Shown here: positions 33,437-42,162 of the stretch, one piece after another
Layout of the letters: each line of letters begins with the position of its first letter
Position numbering within the stretch: position 1 is the stretch's first letter
Origin: Pseudomonadota bacterium
GTDB lineage: Bacteria > Pseudomonadota > Alphaproteobacteria > Acetobacterales > Acetobacteraceae
Direction: 5' to 3'
Length of the DNA stretch: 64,000 bases
Assembly (NCBI GenBank): GCA_021818505.1
Contig: JAKADX010000001.1
Span: forward strand, 228,049 to 292,048
The notes under the pieces: model-generated
Seen by the model: only the letters and a program-made list of their open reading frames with translations
What the model was told of the DNA's origin: nothing
Databases searched by the model: none
Program-made: the position numbers and the translations under genes

Positions 33437-35731
33437 TCACGGCTCCAGCCCCAGCCTGCGCCGCATCCGCGCACTGGGATCGGGCGAACCGGACAGCGGC
33501 TCGGACTGCAATTCCTGCGGCACCATCGCCGCATTGGGCAGCGCCGCGCGCAACGCTTCGGTCAACTGACGCGCGTCGCGCTGGTCGTGCACCACGTGCG
33601 GCGTGATCATCACCAAAAGCTCCGTGCGGGCGCGCTGGTTGTCCTGCGATCCGGCCAGCAGGCCCAGCAGCGGCACGTCTTTCAGCCAGGGAATGCCCTG
33701 GTTCGATCGCGAGGAACTGTCCTGGATCAGCCCGGCCAGACCGATCGTCTGCCCGTCCTGCACCACCACGCGCGAGACCACGCGCCGTTCGTCGAAGGTG
33801 GGAGAGGCGATGCCGGTCACCGGCGGCGTCGGGCTCACGTCGCTGACCTCCTGCGCGATGTCCAGCGTGACCAGCCCGCCGCTGTTCACGCGCGGGGTCA
33901 CGTCCATGATGACGCCGATCGGCTGGTAATTGATCGAGTTGATGACGGCCGAATTGGCGATCACGCTCTGCGAGCTGCCGGTCAGGTAAGGCACCAGCGA
34001 GCCAACTTGCAGATGCGCCGTCTGGTTGTCGAGCACGAGCAGCTCGGGCGAGGACAGCACGTTCACCCGCGTCACCGCCTGCAGCGCGGAGATCGCGACA
34101 TTGGCGCTGGAGGCGACCGAGCCGATCAGGAACGCGCCGGGCACCGCATTGCTCACCGTCGCCGGAGCGCCGAGTGCAGCGTTGAGGTCACCCTGCTTGA
34201 AGAAGAACTGAGTGCCGTATTGCAGCGCGTCGTTCAGCGTCACCTGCGCGATGACGGCGTCGATGCGAACCTGCAGCGGCAGGATGTCGATCTTGCGCAG
34301 CATCGACTCGACCGTCGCCGCCTCCTGCGGCGTGGCATAGACGACGACGGCGTTGTTCTGAGGGGTGGGAATGATACGCATGGTGTCGGGGTTGCCACCG
34401 CCCCCGCCGCTCCCTCCGCCGAGGCCGCCGAGCAATGGGTTGACCGGCGTCACCGGTGCCGCGGCGACACCGGGGCCGCCCTGGCCGGGCATCGCGCCGC
34501 CCGCCGGTCCCGGCCCGCCCGCGCCGCCGGGCGCGCCCATGCCGCCCATGCCGCCGCCGGACATGGCGCCCCCACCCGGCATGGCACCACCCGACATCGC
34601 GCCACCACCCGCACCCATCGCAAGGCCGCCCGCCATGCCGCCGGCGCGCGCGGCATCGGTCACGCTGCTCGGCTGAGCGGTGACGCTGTCGGGCGTGAAT
34701 GCCTGTTGCAGCAGATTCGCCACGTCATTCGCGTGGCTGTTCTGCAAATAATAGACGTGCCAACTGCGCACGGCGAAGCGCCGTTCGCGCTCCACCAGTG
34801 CGAACACGCGGCGCGCCTCGTCGACATACCGCGGCTGCGCGGCGGCCAGCAGCACGGCGTCGATCCGGTCCAGCGGCAGCACCCGCACGAGCCCGGCGAG
34901 CGCGCCCTTGCCTTCCCCGCGAAACAAGTCCTGCATCGTGGCCGCAAAGTCCTTCGCCGTCCCCGACGGCACCGGCAACAGCGCATAGGACTGGCCGGCC
35001 AGCGTGTTCACATCGAACGTCCGCGCCAGCTCAGTCAGGGCCTCGCGGGCGTTCGGCTCTCCGCTGATCAGCAGTGCGTTGCGCGCCGGCTCGGCCGCCA
35101 CGCGCGCGGCATTGCCGGCGAAGGGCTGCAGCAGCCGCGCCAGCGCTTCGGCGGAGGCGTAACGCAGCGGGACCACGACACTGCCGGCAATGTTGCCGGC
35201 GCTGGGCACGACCCGCCAGACCCCGTCACTCTGCACCAGTGTGGCACCGGCCTGGCCGAGCAGCATCTGCAGCGTCGGCACCAATTGCGCGCGCGTCAGC
35301 GGAGCGGCGCTGTGGAATGTCGCGGTACCGTGGACTGCGGGGTCGATCGTGTAGGACTGGTGCAGCGTGGCGCCGAGAATCTGCGCCACCACTTCGCGGA
35401 TATCGGTGTCGGCGAAATCGAGCGACACCTCGGCAACGCCGCCGGCAGCCAGCGCGCCGGGGCTGGCCGGCTGCAACGGCGTGCCGTAGGCCACCTGCGC
35501 CGGCCGCAGCGCCTCCGGCGTGCCGATCAGCCCGTTGCGCCGCGGCGCCGCCGCGGCGTTCTGTGGCACCAGAGGCAGCGGCTGCGGCGCCCCCAGGCCG
35601 GCTCCGGGCGCCATCCCCGGCAGCGGGGGCGCGCCGCACGCCGCCAGCAGCAGCAACGGCAGCAGGCACGGCAAGGCCCCGCCGCCGGTGCGGAGACGGC
35701 GGGTCGGCACGGCGATCTCAGCTTCAGGCAC
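33437..35731 (-). CDS. gspD: GspD secretin, lipoprotein form, of the type II secretion system
   Basis: 764 aa. The leader ends LLPLLLLAACGAPP, a lipobox, so no separate pilotin may be needed. N0 domain: VSLDFADTDIREVVAQILGA. N1-N2 repeats follow (VVVPLRYASAEALARLLQPFAG; VRSWHVYYLQNSHANDVANLLQQAF). About 90 residues rich in Gly, Met, Ala and Pro then interrupt the N3 region before MRIIPTPQNNAVVVYATPQE. The secretin core has LSSPELLVLDNQTAHLQVG, VIMDVTPRVNSGGLVTLDIAQEVSD and VVVQDGQTIGLAGLIQDSSS. GTG 35731 is preceded by GGGGAG at seven bases; the longer frame upstream has no signal sequence. It forms the outer-membrane pore. Confidence 0.93.
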   Translation of the reverse strand: MPEAEIAVPTRRLRTGGGALPCLLPLLLLAACGAPPLPGMAPGAGLGAPQPLPLVPQNAAAAPRRNGLIGTPEALRPAQVAYGTPLQPASPGALAAGGVAEVSLDFADTDIREVVAQILGATLHQSYTIDPAVHGTATFHSAAPLTRAQLVPTLQMLLGQAGATLVQSDGVWRVVPSAGNIAGSVVVPLRYASAEALARLLQPFAGNAARVAAEPARNALLISGEPNAREALTELARTFDVNTLAGQSYALLPVPSGTAKDFAATMQDLFRGEGKGALAGLVRVLPLDRIDAVLLAAAQPRYVDEARRVFALVERERRFAVRSWHVYYLQNSHANDVANLLQQAFTPDSVTAQPSSVTDAARAGGMAGGLAMGAGGGAMSGGAMPGGGAMSGGGMGGMGAPGGAGGPGPAGGAMPGQGGPGVAAAPVTPVNPLLGGLGGGSGGGGGNPDTMRIIPTPQNNAVVVYATPQEAATVESMLRKIDILPLQVRIDAVIAQVTLNDALQYGTQFFFKQGDLNAALGAPATVSNAVPGAFLIGSVASSANVAISALQAVTRVNVLSSPELLVLDNQTAHLQVGSLVPYLTGSSQSVIANSAVINSINYQPIGVIMDVTPRVNSGGLVTLDIAQEVSDVSPTPPVTGIASPTFDERRVVSRVVVQDGQTIGLAGLIQDSSSRSNQGIPWLKDVPLLGLLAGSQDNQRARTELLVMITPHVVHDQRDARQLTEALRAALPNAAMVPQELQSEPLSGSPDPSARMRRRLGLEP

Positions 35732-35818
35732 GCGAAACTCCCCTCGCTTCCTCTCGCACCGGTGGTTGCGAGCGCAGCGCATATGCCGGGGGTATCGTCA
35801 GGCTGATATCGCGGATTG

Positions 35819-36667
35819 TCACAATTGCCCGGATGCGCCCGGCAGCCAGTCCTGGGCATCCAGCGGCGGCGCGTCCCACGTCATGATGCTCAGCGGTGCA
35901 TCCGGCCGGCCGGGTGCCAGGCGCACGACCGCGTCGCGGACGAAACGCGCCCGCCCCGGCCCAAGCGCCACCGCGACGACCCGCACGACGCTCAGCTCCA
36001 TGCTGCCCCCCGGTGCCGGCGCGGCGGCGGCGGACGGGCCGGCGATAGCCGCCAGCGCCCGCATCACCACCGCATCGGCGGCAGTCGGGTCGGGCGGTCT
36101 GTCGCGCGCCAGCGACAGATGCGGCAGCAGCCGTTCCAGCAGGGCGGGCGTCATCCCGACAATCAGCCCCAGTTCGTCGAGGCTTTGCAGTTTCGCGCCG
36201 GGCGGGCCGTAATCGCGGCCCGCCGCCACGTATGGGCCTGCGTCCGCCGCGTCGGGCGTGCGCCACGCGCGAATGGCGGACGCGATGGCGCCGGCCCGGC
36301 CGCTATCCGCCCCGACGGCCTGCATCAGCGCCGCCATCAGCGCCGGCGAGACGAGATTCGGGTTCACCTTGCCCGCCTCGCTCGTGACGCGCAGGGCAAT
36401 CGGCACGCCGCCCACCACGATGCGGCGAACGGCGCCATCGGCCGGCCAGTGCGCCGGGCCGGCGGCGAGCAGGTGGAACGCGGCCTCCTGCACCGCCCCG
36501 TCCGCCGCCGCCTCCGCGACTGCCGCGGCGCGCAGATTGGCCGCCAGCCGCGCCTCGCCCCGACCGCCCGCCACGATCGCGCCGACCAGCACCGCCAGCA
36601 GCGCCAGCGCCACCAGCACCATGACCAGCGCGAAGCCGCGCTGCGACCGTTGGCCCTTCTCGGTCAT
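35819..36667 (-). CDS. gspK: GspK minor pseudopilin
   Basis: 282 aa, the largest pseudopilin. Leader MTEKGQRSQRG then FALVMVLVALALLAVLVGAIV. Position +5 is Met, not Glu, as expected for GspK. The large soluble domain (AGKVNPNLVSPALMAALMQAVG, LQSLDELGLIVGMTPALLERLLPHL) is the GspK SAM-like/GspK-specific region. It caps the pseudopilus tip with GspI and GspJ. Start overlaps the gspJ stop by ATGA. It is separated from gspD by 87 bases without features of note. Confidence 0.9.
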   Translation of the reverse strand: MTEKGQRSQRGFALVMVLVALALLAVLVGAIVAGGRGEARLAANLRAAAVAEAAADGAVQEAAFHLLAAGPAHWPADGAVRRIVVGGVPIALRVTSEAGKVNPNLVSPALMAALMQAVGADSGRAGAIASAIRAWRTPDAADAGPYVAAGRDYGPPGAKLQSLDELGLIVGMTPALLERLLPHLSLARDRPPDPTAADAVVMRALAAIAGPSAAAAPAPGGSMELSVVRVVAVALGPGRARFVRDAVVRLAPGRPDAPLSIMTWDAPPLDAQDWLPGASGQL

Positions 36668-37245
36668 GGCGCCGGCGCGCGCATCGGCGCGGCGACAATC
36701 GCGGGCCAGTGGCGCGGATCGTCCGGCGCGAAGACGATGCGGATGCGCACCAACGCCGGCAGCAGCGGCCCGTCCCAGGTGCCGAGCCAGCCCCAGGGCG
36801 GCGTGCGCGGCCAATAGGCGAGGTCGAGCCGTGCCACGCCGTCGAGCAGCGTCGCCTCGCGCACCGGCGGCGACGGCCCCAGCAGGCGAACATGGCGATG
36901 CGGCGTGTAGCGCAGCACCAGGCGATGATCGGGCGCCAGCGCCAGCAGCAGGTCGGCGACGCCGGGAATGCCGGCGCCCTGCGGCAGCACCGCGCTGAAG
37001 GCGAGGCGGTCGGCACTGCCGGCGATCAACGGCGGGGCACCGACCGCCCCAGGCTCCATGCCGCCGACAAGGGCGCGCAGGGCGCGATCGGTCGCATCCA
37101 GGTCGTCGTGCCGGTGCAGCACGCGCGCCTCGGTGCCGCGGACACGCAACACCAGCCGCACGCCTGCCGCCAGCAGTCCCGACAGCAGAGCGAGCACCGC
37201 CAGTGCCACCAGCACCTCCAGCAGAGTAAAGCCCTTCGACCTCAT
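36664..37245 (-). CDS. gspJ: GspJ minor pseudopilin
   Basis: 193 aa. Prepilin leader MRSKG and N-methylation motif FTLLEVLVALAVLALLSGLLAAG with Glu+5. The globular part (DDLDATDRALRALVGGMEP; RLVLRYTPHR; VARLDLAYWPRTPPWGWLGTWDG; PALVRIRIVFAPDD) has the GspJ pattern. Forms the pseudopilus tip with GspI and GspK. ATGA overlaps with gspI upstream and gspK downstream. Confidence 0.9.
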   Translation of the reverse strand: MRSKGFTLLEVLVALAVLALLSGLLAAGVRLVLRVRGTEARVLHRHDDLDATDRALRALVGGMEPGAVGAPPLIAGSADRLAFSAVLPQGAGIPGVADLLLALAPDHRLVLRYTPHRHVRLLGPSPPVREATLLDGVARLDLAYWPRTPPWGWLGTWDGPLLPALVRIRIVFAPDDPRHWPAIVAAPMRAPAP

Positions 37246-37673
37246 GGTGTTGCTGCCGGTGCCAGTGCGACCCGCTCGGTTCCCAACGTCACGGCGCGGT
37301 CGCGCCGCCCGGCGTGCCAGGCGATGGTGACGCTGACCGCGTAGAGGCCCAGCGCCGGTCCGCCGCCGGCACCGACGGCCGACGAGCTGGCGAGCGGCGC
37401 GATGCGCGTCTGCCACACGAATCCGCCACCGTCGTCGCCTCGCTGCGTGCCCGCCAGCAGCGGGCCACTTCGGCCGATCGCGGCGAGATGCGAGCGGGCG
37501 CGCGCGATCGCTTCCTCGTAGGCGCCGGCGGCCGCGGTCGCGCCCGCACCTGCCATCGCAGCCGCGAGCAATCCGCCGAGCGCCAGCGCGGCAATGACGA
37601 AGGCGACGAGCACCTCCAACAACACGAATCCGCGCACGTCGGCAATGCTGTCGGCGCTCGGCGTATGTCGCAT
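37242..37673 (-). CDS. gspI: GspI minor pseudopilin
   Basis: 143 aa. Leader MRHTPSADSIADVRG then FVLLEVLVAFVIAALALGGLLAA with Glu+5. The soluble part has YEEAIARARSHLAAIG and VSVTIAWHAGRRDRAVTLGTERVAL, fitting GspI. Starts six bases after the lytic transglycosylase stop, so that gene and gspI-J-K are probably one transcript. Confidence 0.88.
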   Translation of the reverse strand: MRHTPSADSIADVRGFVLLEVLVAFVIAALALGGLLAAAMAGAGATAAAGAYEEAIARARSHLAAIGRSGPLLAGTQRGDDGGGFVWQTRIAPLASSSAVGAGGGPALGLYAVSVTIAWHAGRRDRAVTLGTERVALAPAATP

Positions 37674-37679
37674 GGCGGA

Positions 37680-38093
37680 TCAGTGCGAAGCGCCGCGCCG
37701 GAACAGCCGCGTCGCGGCGTCCCAGACCGCAGCGCGGTAGCGTGCGTTCAGCGCCGGTGTCACGGAATGGTAATCACCGATCGCCTGCATCAGGTCGCCG
37801 TGCCGCTCGATGACATGCTGGTGCAGGATCAGTCCGGCGGCGCTGATATTGAAGCACGGATCGTCGATCAGCCGTTGCCGTACCGCATCCTCCGGCAGGC
37901 CGCTGATGCGCGCAAGTGGCGCGAGCCAGACGGAGTTGATCTGCATGACACCGAGATCGGCCGTGCCATTGGTATTACGGCTGACGCTGCCGATGCTGCC
38001 GCCCTCGACGCGCTGGATCGACGGCAGCACGCGCGGCGGCAGATGCAGCGTCGCGGCAACCATCGCCATGCACGCGAGATACGGAATCGCCAT
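37680..38093 (-). CDS. Lytic transglycosylase (SLT domain)
   Basis: 137 aa, a compact soluble lytic transglycosylase domain with an N-terminal hydrophobic stretch (MAIPYLACMAMVAATLHL) that may act as a signal. The catalytic Glu lies in QRVEGGSIG, and the goose-lysozyme-like block is NTNGTADLGVMQINSVWLAPLA. Later ALNARYRAAVWDA closes the fold. It would open peptidoglycan for assembly of the secretion machine. ATG 38093 is preceded by GGGGAG at seven bases; GTG 38099 is an alternative. Placed between gspG (divergent) and gspI. Confidence 0.85.
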   Translation of the reverse strand: MAIPYLACMAMVAATLHLPPRVLPSIQRVEGGSIGSVSRNTNGTADLGVMQINSVWLAPLARISGLPEDAVRQRLIDDPCFNISAAGLILHQHVIERHGDLMQAIGDYHSVTPALNARYRAAVWDAATRLFRRGASH

Positions 38094-38160
38094 TGTCACA
38101 CTCCCCAGCTTGGCCCGCGCCGCGTTCTTGCATAGAAGCCTGCCGGAAAGGAACCGGCGT

Positions 38161-38607
38161 ATGAACGAACCAACGGCACGACCACGGCGCCACACCGCGG
38201 AAGGCGGCTTCACGCTACTCGAGATTCTTGTTGTGATCGCGATACTCGGGCTGCTGATCGGACTGGTGGCGCCAGCGGCACTGCGCCAGCTCGGCGGTGC
38301 GCGCATGTCGGTGGCGCATCAGGCGATCGAGCGGCTCGGCCAGGTTCTCGATCTCTACAAGCTCGATGTCGGCGCCTATCCCGGCACCGACCAGGGACTC
38401 GCCGCGCTGGTCGAGCGGCCTGCCGGCGTGGACACCTGGAACGGACCATATCTCAAGGGCGACGCCGGCACGCTTGATCCCTGGAAGCGGCCGTTCGTCT
38501 ATCGCCAGCCTTCGATACGTCAAGGCCACGACTACGATCTTTGTTCCGGCGGCCCGGACGGGACGAACGGCGACCCCGGCACGGCGGGCATGATCTGCAA
38601 CCCCTGA
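38161..38607 (+). CDS. gspG: GspG major pseudopilin
   Basis: 148 aa. Leader MNEPTARPRRHTAEGG then FTLLEILVVIAILGLLIGLVAP with Glu+5. The globular part has the GspG hallmarks LDLYKLDVGAYPGTDQGLAALVERP, WNGPYLKGD, DPWKRPFVYR and the calcium-loop region GPDGTNGDPG. Start ATG 38161 follows GGAAAGG. It is alone on the plus strand, divergent from the transglycosylase and convergent with gspH: its TGA abuts the gspH stop with no base between. The major pseudopilin is needed in excess, so a private promoter makes sense. Confidence 0.94.
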   Translation: MNEPTARPRRHTAEGGFTLLEILVVIAILGLLIGLVAPAALRQLGGARMSVAHQAIERLGQVLDLYKLDVGAYPGTDQGLAALVERPAGVDTWNGPYLKGDAGTLDPWKRPFVYRQPSIRQGHDYDLCSGGPDGTNGDPGTAGMICNP

Positions 38608-39033
38608 TCACGGCTTGGCGGCGCGCAGGACGCGCCCGGTCAGCCAATCGACGCTGACCACGGCGCGCACCCCGCCGCCCGTCAGCGCGATCTGCCCGCC
38701 CGAGGAACTGCCGTCCGGGGCGAACCGGATCGCGGGCGTGCCGGCGATTGCGAGTGCGCGCGGCAGCGGCAGCGGCGGTGCATCGGTTGGGCGCAGGGCA
38801 TGTGCCGCGACATCGACTGCAACTGTCACAAAACGATCATCGCGGATGGCACGACCCCGCGCGTCCCGCAGCGTCGCCGCCACCGCATCGGCCGCCGCGC
38901 GCGCCTGCACGGCCGGGCCCGGCCCGATTCCGCGCGCGACCAGGAGCGCCGTGGCCAGCCCGAGTATCGCCAACACCACCAGCATCTCCAGCAGCGTGAA
39001 TCCTGCTGCCGGCCTGCTAGGTCGCAAGATCAT
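38608..39033 (-). CDS. gspH: GspH minor pseudopilin
   Basis: 141 aa. Leader MILRPSRPAAG then FTLLEMLVVLAILGLATALLVA with Glu+5; the GspH/FimT-like part has DAVAATLRDARGRAIRDDRFVTVAVDV and IRFAPDGSSSGGQIALTGGG. The start lies 17 bases inside the end of gspF, so expression is tied to the gspE-gspF transcript. Confidence 0.88.
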   Translation of the reverse strand: MILRPSRPAAGFTLLEMLVVLAILGLATALLVARGIGPGPAVQARAAADAVAATLRDARGRAIRDDRFVTVAVDVAAHALRPTDAPPLPLPRALAIAGTPAIRFAPDGSSSGGQIALTGGGVRAVVSVDWLTGRVLRAAKP

Positions 39034-40234
39034 TCAGGCTCAGCATCGCCAGCAGCAGCGCGGTGACGATGGCGGCAACCGCAGCCCCCATCAGCAGCGT
39101 GATCGCTGGAACCAGGAGCGCGATCAGCCGCTGCACCGTCACCCGGGTCGCCTCCTCGTGAATCTCGGCAGCCCGCAGCGCCATCGCGCCGAGTTGCGCC
39201 GTCTCCTCGCCCAACTGCAACAGATGTGTCGTGCGGACCGGAAAGATGCCGGTCTCACCGAGCGCCCTTGCCAGCCCCCCGCCGTCCTTGGTGCGCTGCG
39301 CGGCGGCGGCGATCGCATCGGTGGCCGCGCGGTTGCCGAGCGCGTCGCGCGCTACCTGCAACGCCGCCACCAGCGGCATTCCGCGATCGAGCAGCGTGCC
39401 GAGCGTCCGGGCGAACCGGGCGGCCAGCGCCTCCCGCAGCAAACCGCCGAACAACGGCAGACGCAGCACAAGCCGGTCGGCGAGCAACCGCAGCGCCGGC
39501 CGTCGTAGTGCGAGGCGCACCGCCAACACCGTGAGGAGACTCGCCATCAGCGCATAGAGTCCGTAGCTGCCGACGGCGTCGCCAAGCCCGATCAGGATGC
39601 GGGTCGGCCGCGGCAGCGCGACGCCGTTCTGCGCGAACAACGGCACGAATTCCGGCAGCACCTGCGTGAGGAGCAGCACGATCGCACCGATCGCAGCCAC
39701 GGTCAGCAGCGCCGGATAGATCAGCGCGGAGGTGACCGACGAGGCCAGGCTGCGCTCGCGCTCCAGCAACACGGCCAGGCGCTGCAGCGTCTGGGCCAGG
39801 GCACCACCCGCCTCGCCGGCGCGCACCAGCCCGACATAGAGACGCGAGAAGCTGCGCGGCTCGCGCCCCAGCGCCGTCGCCAGTGACGCGCCGTCGCGTA
39901 CCGCGGTGCGCACCGCGTCCATCACGCGGCGGATGCGGACGTTCGGCGCCGTGTTTACGACGAAGCGCAGGCCACGATCGAGGTCCTGTCCGGCACCGAG
40001 CATGATCGCGAGTTCCCGCGTCACATTGGCCACATCCTGTCGCGACAGGTGTGCGCCGGCGCCGAACCGCATGGCGGGCAATGCGTCGCGCCAGACGCCC
40101 GCCGGTTGCGCGGCGAGTGGCAGGTGACCCTGGCGCTGCACCGACGCGATCGCTTCGGCCTCGTCAGCCGCCTCGATCTCACCGCGCACCAGGTCGCCAC
40201 CGGCCGCAACCGCCGTGTAGCGGAACCGCGCCAT
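39017..40234 (-). CDS. gspF: GspF inner-membrane platform protein
   Basis: 405 aa with two T2SSF domains (residues about 70-190 and 275-395) and three hydrophobic segments. Typical sequences: RFRYTAVAAGGDLVRGEIEA at the start, RELAIMLGAGQDLDRGLRFV, RLYVGLVRAGEAGGALAQTLQRLA, FARTLGTLLDRGMPLVAALQVARDAL. ATG 40234 shares one base with the gspE stop; the open frame further upstream is the antiphase of gspE. Works with GspE to extrude the pseudopilus. Confidence 0.94.
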   Translation of the reverse strand: MARFRYTAVAAGGDLVRGEIEAADEAEAIASVQRQGHLPLAAQPAGVWRDALPAMRFGAGAHLSRQDVANVTRELAIMLGAGQDLDRGLRFVVNTAPNVRIRRVMDAVRTAVRDGASLATALGREPRSFSRLYVGLVRAGEAGGALAQTLQRLAVLLERERSLASSVTSALIYPALLTVAAIGAIVLLLTQVLPEFVPLFAQNGVALPRPTRILIGLGDAVGSYGLYALMASLLTVLAVRLALRRPALRLLADRLVLRLPLFGGLLREALAARFARTLGTLLDRGMPLVAALQVARDALGNRAATDAIAAAAQRTKDGGGLARALGETGIFPVRTTHLLQLGEETAQLGAMALRAAEIHEEATRVTVQRLIALLVPAITLLMGAAVAAIVTALLLAMLSLNDLAT

Positions 40235-41982
40235 CAGCCGTTCGCCCCGGACCCGATCGTTGAGTCGGCTTCGGCGCTCAGGTTGCGCATCACCTCCTCG
40301 ATGGTGGTGGCGCCCGCAAGGGCCGCGTCGATACCGGCGTCGCGCATCGTGACCATGCCGGCGGCGACCGCAGCGCGCTCGATGTCCGCCTGATCGGCGC
40401 GTGCGAACACCAGACGCTCGATCTGCGCGTCGGGCTGGAGATATTCGGCAATCGCGAGGCGCCCGCGATAGCCGGTGCCACGGCATTGCGGGCAGCCGAC
40501 TGCGTGCCAAAGGCGCGGCCGATGCGGACCGGCGCGGCGGACGAGATCGAGACGCGCGACCAGTTCGGGCGGTGCGGGTGCTTCCCGGCGGCAGGCGAGG
40601 CACAATCGGCGCACCAGTCGCTGCGCCAGCACGCCGCGCAGGACGGCAGTGATCAGGTAGTCCTCCAGCCCCATGTCGCGCAGACGCGTGATGGTGGCGG
40701 CGGCGGAATTGGTGTGCAGCGTGGACAGCACCAGATGTCCCGTCAGCGCCGCCTGGGCCGCGATCTGTGCCGTCTCCAGATCGCGGATTTCGCCGACCAT
40801 GATGACGTCGGGGTCCTGGCGCAGGATCGAGCGGAGTAGCGCGGCGAAGGTCAGACCGATCTGCGGCTTCACCTGTATCTGGTTGATGCCCGCAAGCTGA
40901 TACTCGATCGGGTCCTCCACCGTGACCACTTTGCGGGATTCGGAATTCAGCGCGCGCAACCCGCTGTAAAGCGTGGTGGTCTTGCCGCTGCCGGTCGGGC
41001 CGGTGACGAGCACGATGCCGTTGGGCAGATCGAGCGCCGCGCGCAGCCGCGCGATCACTGGCGCATCCAGGCCGAGCTTGGCGTAGTCGAAGCTGACGGC
41101 GGTGCGGTCGAGCACTCGCAACACCACCGTCTCGCCGTGCAGCGAGGGAATGGTGGAGACGCGAAAATCGACCTCCTGGCCGCGCACCGCCAGCCTGATG
41201 CGCCCATCCTGGGGCAGCCGCCGCTCGGCGATGTCCAGCTTCGCCATGATCTTCAGCCGGGAGGTGATCGCGGGCGCGAGGCCGGCCGGTGGACTGCCCG
41301 CCTCCTGCAAAATGCCGTCGTAGCGGAAGCGCACGCGCAGCCGGTCTTCGAATGGCTCGATGTGGATGTCGGAAGCCTGCGTCTCGACGGCACGGGCGAC
41401 CAACTGGTTGACGAGGCGGATCACGGGTGCCTCGCTGGCGAGGTCGCGCAGCCGCTCGGCATCCTCGGCCAACGGCGCGTCATCGTCCGATGCGTCCGCC
41501 GCTGCCTCCGTCGCGGCCGGGGCGTCGCCGTAAAGTCGTTCCAGCGCGGCCTCGATCTCGATCGGCAGTGCCACCTCCAGCGTCACCGGCAGTCCGGTGG
41601 CGGCCGCAATGGCGGCGGGGATGAACGGATCGAGCGGATCGGTGCAGGCCACCACCAATCGGCCGTGCTCGACGGCTACCGGCAGGCAGCGACTCGCGCG
41701 CAGGAAGCGCGTCGCCAGCCGGTCCGCGAACAGCGGCGCCGCGGGATAGCGGGAGGGCGGGGCGATCGCCGTGCCGAGCAGGCTCGCATAGGCGTCGGCA
41801 AGTCCGCGCTCTGTCAGCAGGCCAAGCTGGATGAGCACGTGGTCAATGCGCTTGCCGGTCTCCTCGGCGACGCGGCGGGCGCGGTCGAGCATACGCTCGT
41901 CGCACGATCCCTGGTCGCGGAGCAGCCGGACGAGATCGGCCAGTGCCGGCACTCCCTCGTTGCTGCGGACCAGCGCATCCAT
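40234..41982 (-). CDS. gspE: GspE secretion ATPase of the type II secretion system
   Basis: 582 aa. N-terminal MshEN-like domain (RIDHVLIQLGLLTERGLADAYA). The ATPase core has Walker A GPTGSGKTTTLYSGL, Asp box VEDPIEYQLAGINQIQV, Walker B DPDVIMVGEIRDLETA and His box STLHTNSAAATITRL. A tetracysteine zinc region (CLAC about 30 residues before CPQC) is typical of GspE rather than CpaF. First gene of the minus-strand gspE-F-H unit. A 180-base gap to the cbbR end holds its likely promoter. Confidence 0.95.
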   Translation of the reverse strand: MDALVRSNEGVPALADLVRLLRDQGSCDERMLDRARRVAEETGKRIDHVLIQLGLLTERGLADAYASLLGTAIAPPSRYPAAPLFADRLATRFLRASRCLPVAVEHGRLVVACTDPLDPFIPAAIAAATGLPVTLEVALPIEIEAALERLYGDAPAATEAAADASDDDAPLAEDAERLRDLASEAPVIRLVNQLVARAVETQASDIHIEPFEDRLRVRFRYDGILQEAGSPPAGLAPAITSRLKIMAKLDIAERRLPQDGRIRLAVRGQEVDFRVSTIPSLHGETVVLRVLDRTAVSFDYAKLGLDAPVIARLRAALDLPNGIVLVTGPTGSGKTTTLYSGLRALNSESRKVVTVEDPIEYQLAGINQIQVKPQIGLTFAALLRSILRQDPDVIMVGEIRDLETAQIAAQAALTGHLVLSTLHTNSAAATITRLRDMGLEDYLITAVLRGVLAQRLVRRLCLACRREAPAPPELVARLDLVRRAGPHRPRLWHAVGCPQCRGTGYRGRLAIAEYLQPDAQIERLVFARADQADIERAAVAAGMVTMRDAGIDAALAGATTIEEVMRNLSAEADSTIGSGANG

Positions 41983-42162
41983 GACGATCCTTCGGTGCGT
42001 TCAGACACGAAATGCTCGCGGGGTTTTCGTCCGCCGTGGCCAGGCCCTGCAAGATGCGCCAGCCGTTGCGCGCGCATTGACTTGAAATTGTCATTTCGAT
42101 CGGCGGAGCGCGTGCATGGATCGCCGGCATGATGCCGCGACCTTCGTTGATGTCGTGGCGCC

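Noticed and set aside
33587..35806. 739-codon plus-strand frame opposite gspD
   Set aside because: His/Arg/Gln-rich antisense frame; gspD on the other strand has all secretin motifs.
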